DNA of 8,901 bases, from the NCBI GenBank assembly GCA_002686115.1, contig NZAF01000185.1, positions 1 through 8,901 of the forward strand, given 5' to 3'. The notes under the pieces are model-generated. The model was not told where the DNA came from and searched no databases. It worked only from the letters and a program-made list of their open reading frames with translations. This stretch comes from Halobacteriovorax sp. Lineage in GTDB: Bacteria; Bdellovibrionota; Bacteriovoracia; Bacteriovoracales; Bacteriovoracaceae. The position numbers were made by a program, and so were the translations under genes. Shown here piece by piece: positions 5,192 through 8,901 of the stretch (the first letter of the stretch is position 1; the number at the start of each line of letters is the position of its first letter).

Positions 5192-6481
5192 ATGAGTACA
5201 AAGATTAAAGAGCTATTAATATCTAAGTTAAAATATGATAAATCTATTCAGATTAAAGTCAAAAGAGACAGAATTATAATACTCAATAGCTTGAGAAAAT
5301 TAGAAGAATTTTATTCTCAAAAAGAAGTTTTAGAAGACATTATTTCAAGACAAATTTTTCACTTTAGTAGAGTAAAAAAGAGCAATAGGTTAGATGAGAT
5401 TCATCTTCATACTAAAAACTTTGCTGTTAATAAGAATTATATCTTTAAGAATATACTTAAAGACCATTCCTACTTTGGAAATACTTATAATAATGATGAA
5501 TTATTGCTTGATTTTAATAGTGCTAGCTCTATTTTAACATTAGGTGAGTCAGGCTCAGGAAAGACTCAATCAAATAAAATTATAATTCAGTATTATATTG
5601 CTATGTGCAAAAAGTTTTATGCTGATCACAAAATTGTGAAAATTATCGTTGATCCAAAGAGTGATGACTATAAAGATTTGATTGCAAATGGTGACTTTTT
5701 TACAAGGCTTAAAACTAATGAAGATCTTATTTATCTTATAAGAATGCTTGATAAAGTCATTAATGAATCTGAAAAATTTAATCAATCTGGTGATTTAAAT
5801 AAGACTAGATATATATTGTGTTTTGATGAAATACTTGAATATTTGAGCAAAACCAAAGAACTTGATAAAGAAAGAGAGTCTTTAAAATATGAACTAGCTA
5901 AAAAACTTCAAGTTATAGCTACCCAACATTGTAGGATTCAGAAAATCCTTTTTTTGCTATCGAGCCAGTCTTTTAGTGTCAGTGAATGTGTTCTATCTTT
6001 AAATAAGATTGTAATTAAGCTTTTTTCAAAGCCTCAGAATACATCAATTGCTTCTGTATTTGGAACACCTGAAATGAATCAAGATGACCTTCAAAAAGGA
6101 AGATTTATTATCTCAAAAGGAAAAGACAAAGTTCAGTTTCCCTTTTCACTAAGCAATTCACCAGACATGACTAAATTAGATTTAATTTTTGAGAGTATGC
6201 GAAACTATTTTAATTATAGAAAAGGGAAGCTAATTGTTTTTTATGAAAGATTCAAACTTGAATATGAATTTACACATAGACAGAACTTAAAGAAACATAG
6301 AAAAGAATTTATTGATGCCTATATGAAAGAAAATCTCTATTTCATGCTAGATGATAATGATGTAAAATTGCTTGATGGCACTAGAAAGCCAATTAATAAA
6401 TCTGAAGAAGAATTTATTAAAACATATCCCCTAGTAGTTCTCAAAAAAGGCCTAAGAGAATTTGCTAAAGAATATTACTAA
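5192..6481 (+). CDS. FtsK/HerA-like DNA-translocase ATPase, soluble
   Basis: This 429-aa protein has the FtsK/SpoIIIE/HerA ATPase core. Walker A is GESGSGKT (118-125), followed by IIVDPKSDDYKDL (151-163), which matches the FtsK IDPK segment. Walker B is YILCFDE (207-213). LLSSQSFS (255-262) lies at the position of the FtsK ATQRPS motif, and VFGTPEMNQDDLQKGRFI (289-306) resembles the family's C-terminal core signature. There is no N-terminal transmembrane region and no gamma DNA-reading domain. Instead there are about 110 N-terminal residues and about 110 further C-terminal residues of unknown type. Such proteins pump DNA or couple relaxosomes to transfer channels. It begins 13 bases after the previous gene (weak ribosome site) and ends 17 bases before the Rep_trans gene, so the three are probably one operon. 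Confidence 0.87.
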   Translation: MSTKIKELLISKLKYDKSIQIKVKRDRIIILNSLRKLEEFYSQKEVLEDIISRQIFHFSRVKKSNRLDEIHLHTKNFAVNKNYIFKNILKDHSYFGNTYNNDELLLDFNSASSILTLGESGSGKTQSNKIIIQYYIAMCKKFYADHKIVKIIVDPKSDDYKDLIANGDFFTRLKTNEDLIYLIRMLDKVINESEKFNQSGDLNKTRYILCFDEILEYLSKTKELDKERESLKYELAKKLQVIATQHCRIQKILFLLSSQSFSVSECVLSLNKIVIKLFSKPQNTSIASVFGTPEMNQDDLQKGRFIISKGKDKVQFPFSLSNSPDMTKLDLIFESMRNYFNYRKGKLIVFYERFKLEYEFTHRQNLKKHRKEFIDAYMKENLYFMLDDNDVKLLDGTRKPINKSEEEFIKTYPLVVLKKGLREFAKEYY

Positions 6482-6498
6482 AATTATAGGTAATAAAC

Positions 6499-7833
6499 TT
6501 GGCAATTCAAATAAGCAAAAATGTTCAAAAAAGAAGATCATTCTTACTAAAAGGTGAAGTTGTCGGGCTTTGTGACTATTTCACCATTTCTCTTCACAGA
6601 CCAATCCTTTTCCAAAATAAAGATTACCTTGATGCCTGTTTTAATGTATTTCTTAAGCATATTCCTTACATTCACAAAGGAAATGCAATTGCAGCTAAAA
6701 ATGAAAAATTAACTAGATATTTAGATTCAGAAAATGGAATTACATTTAATTTTACTAAAACATCTTTATCCATCCAATTTGGAGGTACTTTTTTTGCTCT
6801 TGATAAAGAAGACTCTCATCATGTTGCTGTTAATACTTTTTTTAGAATATACAGAGACATTAGAAAGATATCTGTATTATCAGAAGAGGACTTATATTTA
6901 TTAGATCAAGCACCACCATTATCAATTGTTCGATATGATGTCTGTAAAGACTACTTTAATAATACAGTTGATATTTACAATGTTATTCCAAATCCAAAAT
7001 TTGCTAAGAAGAATAAATTTTTCTGTAAGTGGAAATATAAATCATATAATGAATGGGAAGTTGATGGGAAGCCAGATGTTATAAAAGCCTATTCATACAG
7101 AGTTGGAAGTAATTATAGACTTAAAGTGTATAATAAAAGAATTGATCTTCATGACAAAAAATCAAAACAACCTCTTAAATTTGATAATTATTTAAAAGTA
7201 TTTGGTGCCCCCTTAATTACGGGTTCTAAAAATCTAGTTCGAGTTGAGCTTACAGTTGAAAAGAAAGAAGCACTTATAGCAGTTACACATGAACTTGAAG
7301 AGTTGGCTGAAGAGGCTATTAGAAATAATAAAGACATTATTTATTATGATGAGTTTGATATTTGTAAACGATTGCTTAGAAAGTTCTATCAGAGGCACAG
7401 AATATATCAATGTAAAAATAGAGAAGAATTAAAAAGAAATACAAAAACTAATGAAATTTGGGATATGTTCTTCCATGCAGAACTCCCTCAAAATGGCTTA
7501 CAAGCTAAATATGAAGCTCAAAAATCTCTCATTACTGATGAAATCACTTATAATGACATTGTTAAGCTGTTAATGCTTGCTATTAAGAGAGAAGGAGAAG
7601 CAAAGAAATACAGACAACTGGCTGCATCTAAAGCTATTAATTCAGAAATAAATATATTTCAATTTTTTGATTCATTTTTAGAAGAATATTTTAACACTCA
7701 AATAGATGAAGATATTTCAATCGAGATTTATGATAGAAAAGTTCTTACAAAAAAGTTGGTGGACATTGTGAATAATGCAATGATGATGCAAAAGAATGTA
7801 GCCCTTAGGCGAAATGATGAAGCAGAAGAATAA
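6499..7833 (+). CDS. Rep_trans-type replication initiator or MobT-like relaxase
   Basis: This 444-aa protein starts at TTG 6499. An in-frame stop just upstream excludes a longer form, AGGT at 6488-6491 supplies the ribosome site, and no internal Met occurs in roughly the first 300 residues. The pattern fits the Rep_trans family (pT181 Rep, filamentous-phage initiators, Tn916 MobT): an LCDYFTISLH strand (24-33), LSIQFGGTFF (90-99), LSIVRYDVCKDYF (141-153) with conserved Asp, YRLKVYNKRID (206-216) with a likely catalytic Tyr, and LVRVELTVEKK (246-256). Such enzymes nick one strand at an origin through a tyrosine. It could replicate the plasmid by rolling circle, start conjugal transfer, or both. 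The neighbouring FtsK-like motor favours transfer or coupled unwinding. The family call is by motif recognition. Downstream inverted repeats are candidate nick sites. Confidence 0.8.
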   Translation: MAIQISKNVQKRRSFLLKGEVVGLCDYFTISLHRPILFQNKDYLDACFNVFLKHIPYIHKGNAIAAKNEKLTRYLDSENGITFNFTKTSLSIQFGGTFFALDKEDSHHVAVNTFFRIYRDIRKISVLSEEDLYLLDQAPPLSIVRYDVCKDYFNNTVDIYNVIPNPKFAKKNKFFCKWKYKSYNEWEVDGKPDVIKAYSYRVGSNYRLKVYNKRIDLHDKKSKQPLKFDNYLKVFGAPLITGSKNLVRVELTVEKKEALIAVTHELEELAEEAIRNNKDIIYYDEFDICKRLLRKFYQRHRIYQCKNREELKRNTKTNEIWDMFFHAELPQNGLQAKYEAQKSLITDEITYNDIVKLLMLAIKREGEAKKYRQLAASKAINSEINIFQFFDSFLEEYFNTQIDEDISIEIYDRKVLTKKLVDIVNNAMMMQKNVALRRNDEAEE

Positions 7834-7851
7834 ATTATTCTCATGTACATA

Positions 7852-7893
7852 CTGACGTCATTGTATTGACGTCAGATCTTGCAAAGCAAGATC
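7852..7893. repeat. Double inverted repeat after the initiator gene (candidate nick site or origin)
   Basis: CTGACGTCA (7852-7860) and TGACGTCAG (7867-7875) form a perfect nine-base inverted repeat around TTGTAT; each half contains the self-palindrome TGACGTCA. Sharing base 7875, a second hairpin follows at once: GATCTTGC (7875-7882), loop AAA, GCAAGATC (7886-7893). Neither hairpin is followed by a T-run on either strand, so an intrinsic terminator is unlikely. Two adjoining hairpins next to the gene for their presumed nicking enzyme are typical of rolling-circle origins and transfer origins: a bind region and a nick-hairpin. Confidence 0.65.
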
Positions 7894-7939
7894 AAAATCC
7901 CTCTTATATGAAAAAAATCATCTAATTTAATTTTATTCC

Positions 7940-7951
7940 TCCATTTAATCT
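7940..7951 (+). repeat. Copy of TCCATTTAATCT before the 70-aa gene
   Basis: These 12 bases match 4809-4820 exactly and end just before ATG 7954. AATCAT also precedes both copies at similar distance (4789-4794 and 7916-7921), with AT-rich DNA between. A shared control element for two operons is possible. Confidence 0.4.
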
Positions 7952-7953
7952 TT

Positions 7954-8166
7954 ATGGACATGACAAAAAAGCTAAAAGACAAATCAGAAACTGTTTTAAA
8001 TGATGGAAGAAAGTACTTAATAAAAGCCATATTTGGACAGCACACACTTAATCTTTATGAGAAATATAAAGATTTACAACTTAAAAATCCTCATGAATTG
8101 AAGAAGGATGATCAATTACAGATTAAAGAAGATCTTTTTGAAAAAAAGGATAAAAATGAAGATTAA
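7954..8166 (+). CDS. Hypothetical 70-aa highly charged protein
   Basis: The frame starts at ATG 7954 or, two codons later, at ATG 7960. Neither has a good ribosome site, so the exact start is open. The protein is basic in its first half (MTKKLKDKSETVLNDGRKYL), has a short hydrophobic patch (IKAIFGQHTLNLY) and ends acidic/basic (EDLFEKKDKNED). It looks helical and soluble. The last 11 bases overlap the cysteine-peptidase-like gene, so the two are likely translationally coupled. It may be a substrate, inhibitor or chaperone of that protein. No double-glycine leader motif is visible. Confidence 0.6.
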   Translation: MDMTKKLKDKSETVLNDGRKYLIKAIFGQHTLNLYEKYKDLQLKNPHELKKDDQLQIKEDLFEKKDKNED

Positions 8167-8659
8167 AGAGAATTTTCTTATCAATTTCTCAGATATTGAT
8201 GATTACAAGTATATAAATGGATATATTGGTCATGATAATAACTGTGCTGTTATTGCAATTTATAATCTTTTTATCTCATTGAAACTTATTCCAGCCTCTC
8301 AGAATAATTATTTAGAGCTTCACAAGGAGCTTATGCAGGATGATACAGGGGTATTATTTGAAGACTTTTTGAAGTTTATCTTCACATGGTTAGATCTTTA
8401 CTTTGTTAATGATGATAATAATTCAAATATGAGTCTTGGAAGCTTAATTGACTGCTTAGATTCAAATCATAAGGTTTTAGCATGGCAAAGCCTTCCTTCT
8501 TTAGATGGAAACCATCTTGTATTAATTCACAAAGAAAATAATAGATATTATGTAAATAGTGTTGAAGTAGATGTTCTTGCTCTTTATCTCTTGTTCTATA
8601 AATTTGATGTTATGTTCTATGTTTTTAAAAAAAACACATCTCTTCAATCTTCTATTTAA
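8156..8659 (+). CDS. Probable papain-fold (C39-like) cysteine peptidase
   Basis: The start is ATG 8156: AAGGA (8146-8150) lies five bases upstream. An in-frame ATG at 8108 would add a Lys-rich tail lying inside the preceding gene and lacks such a site. The 167-aa protein has a C39/papain-like arrangement. DNNCAVIAIYNLF (27-39) carries Cys30 at the start of a helix. GNHLVLIHKENNRYYVNS (118-135) has His120, a strand-turn-strand, and Asn134 as a likely third residue. No ABC-transporter domain, signal peptide or GG-leader partner is present, so it is not a bacteriocin exporter. It could mature a plasmid protein, act on a host protein, or be a catalytically inactive fold. The fold call rests on spacing and motif resemblance only. 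A terminator follows at once. Confidence 0.6.
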   Translation: MKIKENFLINFSDIDDYKYINGYIGHDNNCAVIAIYNLFISLKLIPASQNNYLELHKELMQDDTGVLFEDFLKFIFTWLDLYFVNDDNNSNMSLGSLIDCLDSNHKVLAWQSLPSLDGNHLVLIHKENNRYYVNSVEVDVLALYLLFYKFDVMFYVFKKNTSLQSSI

Positions 8660-8662
8660 ATT

Positions 8663-8685
8663 GGGATGCACTGCATCCCTTTTAA
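8663..8685 (+). terminator. Rho-independent terminator after the peptidase gene
   Basis: GGGATGC (8663-8669), loop ACT and GCATCCC (8673-8679) form a seven-base perfect stem followed by TTTT (8680-8683) and further AT. It begins four bases after the stop at 8657-8659. It separates the operon from the parA promoter. Confidence 0.8.
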
Positions 8686-8694
8686 TTATCTATA

Positions 8695-8709
8695 TTTGAC
8701 AGTGTTAAA
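8695..8709. promoter_or_regulatory. Pseudo-palindrome over the -35 box (candidate operator)
   Basis: TTTGACA-G-TGTTAAA is symmetric except for one position per arm. It covers the perfect -35 hexamer. Plasmid par operons are commonly repressed by ParA or by the small partner protein binding such a site, so autoregulation is plausible. It is not a match to the iteron core. Confidence 0.4.
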
Positions 8710-8724
8710 TTCTATTGAAACAAT
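8696..8724 (+). promoter_or_regulatory. Candidate sigma-70 promoter for the parA operon
   Basis: A perfect -35 box TTGACA lies at 8696-8701. With 17-bp spacing, AACAAT at 8719-8724 matches four of six -10 positions. Transcription would start near 8731, giving a leader of about 40 bases before ATG 8773. TAATAT at 8725-8730 is an alternative -10 element, but at 23 bp its spacing is poor. Confidence 0.5.
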
Positions 8725-8772
8725 TAATATGAAAATTTTTTTGTAAACATGGCATCATACAAGGATAGTAAA

Positions 8773-8901
8773 ATGGCTATTAAAATTGCATCACTAAAAT
8801 TCAAAGGTGGTATTGGCTCTAGTTCTATTGTTAATACACTTGCATCTATTTACAGTGAAGATAAAAAAGTCTTGATTGTAGATGCAGATAATCAGAATAC
8901 T
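8773..8901 (+). CDS. 5' end of the ParA-family ATPase gene (continues at position 1)
   Basis: ATG 8773 begins MAIKIASLKF, and the frame then enters the terminal repeat. AAGGA at 8761-8765 lies seven bases upstream of this ATG. The start also places the signature lysine at residue 11, where ParA/MinD proteins normally have it. An in-frame ATG at 8749 would add eight residues but has only a T-run upstream, so it is less likely. Bases 8803-8901 duplicate 1-99 and must not be counted as a second gene. Confidence 0.88.
   Translation, partial: MAIKIASLKFKGGIGSSSIVNTLASIYSEDKKVLIVDADNQNT
8803..8901. repeat. Right copy of 99-bp exact terminal direct repeat
   Basis: This is the same 99 bases as positions 1-99. 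Joining 8802 to position 1 restores a complete ParA-family gene with its own promoter, ribosome site and start codon. That supports circularity over a genuine internal duplication. Confidence 0.93.

Noticed and set aside
5570..5785. 71-codon minus-strand open frame
   Set aside because: It is antisense to the ATPase core, and no independent signal supports it.
4656..7833. Filamentous phage (inovirus) genome
   Set aside because: The motor plus initiator pair is reminiscent. However, the motor has no transmembrane segment, and no small coat protein with signal peptide and membrane helix, adsorption protein or secretin is found on what appears to be a complete circle.
7875..7893. Hairpin after the initiator gene as an intrinsic terminator
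   Set aside because: No U-run follows on either strand: AAAATCCC on the plus side, and another palindrome on the other.
8108..8155. Longer N-terminus for the peptidase-like protein
   Set aside because: The added residues are a low-complexity Lys-rich reading of the previous gene's 3' end; ATG 8156 has a clear ribosome site.
1..8901. Transfer RNA, ribosomal RNA, insertion sequence or transposase genes
   Set aside because: No cloverleaf, rRNA-like sequence or transposase motif was recognised on either strand by eye.

Overview
The first 99 bases (1-99) recur exactly as the last 99 (8803-8901). The simplest reading is a complete circular replicon of 8802 bp, cut open inside its parA-like gene. 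It looks like a small bacterial plasmid. The DNA is AT-rich, Lys/Ile/Asn-rich proteins use mostly AGA for Arg, most genes have clear Shine-Dalgarno sites, and the standard code fits. I cannot name the host. The good ribosome sites argue against Bacteroidota. A low-GC proteobacterium, Campylobacterota or another low-GC lineage would all fit.

Maintenance region (8663-8901 joined to 1-1868). A terminator closes the preceding operon. A promoter with a perfect TTGACA -35 box, overlapped by a pseudo-palindrome, then drives a ParA-family ATPase and a translationally coupled basic protein with a coiled coil and a C-terminal winged-helix-like region. Behind them lies a 438-bp non-coding stretch. Its first half is strikingly G-poor and carries CCCTGCACACT iteron-like repeats, with related copies inside the upstream gene. 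Its second half is rich in inverted repeats. This is the best candidate for a partition centromere and/or a theta-type origin.

Accessory region (1869-4631). Two small plus-strand genes of unknown function (78 and 73 aa) are interleaved with minus-strand blocks. The first block is a 202-aa protein with an HTH-like N-terminal half, overlapping a solitary cytosine-C5 DNA methyltransferase. No restriction enzyme is recognisable beside it. The second is a tightly coupled three-gene operon: a 63-aa protein, a 65-aa coiled coil and a 116-aa protein with a signal-peptide-like N-terminus.

Replication/transfer region (4656-8659). A long imperfect hairpin sits in the divergent intergenic region. After it, running rightwards, come a 103-aa protein, a soluble FtsK/HerA-like ATPase and a Rep_trans-type initiator/relaxase with a TTG start. 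Immediately after that gene is a compact double inverted repeat that could be its nick site or origin. An FtsK-like motor beside a Rep_trans protein recalls the MobT/coupling-protein pairs of Tn916-like elements and the ATPase/initiator pairs of filamentous phages. No coat or secretin gene is present, so a mobilisable or rolling-circle plasmid is the better reading. The circle closes with a 70-aa protein overlapping a probable papain-fold (C39-like) cysteine peptidase.

The most unusual points are the ParA protein lacking its P-loop lysine, the strand-asymmetric iteron region, the two origin-like hairpin structures flanking the ATPase/initiator genes, the Ser-Cys catalytic motif in the methyltransferase, and the peptidase pair.
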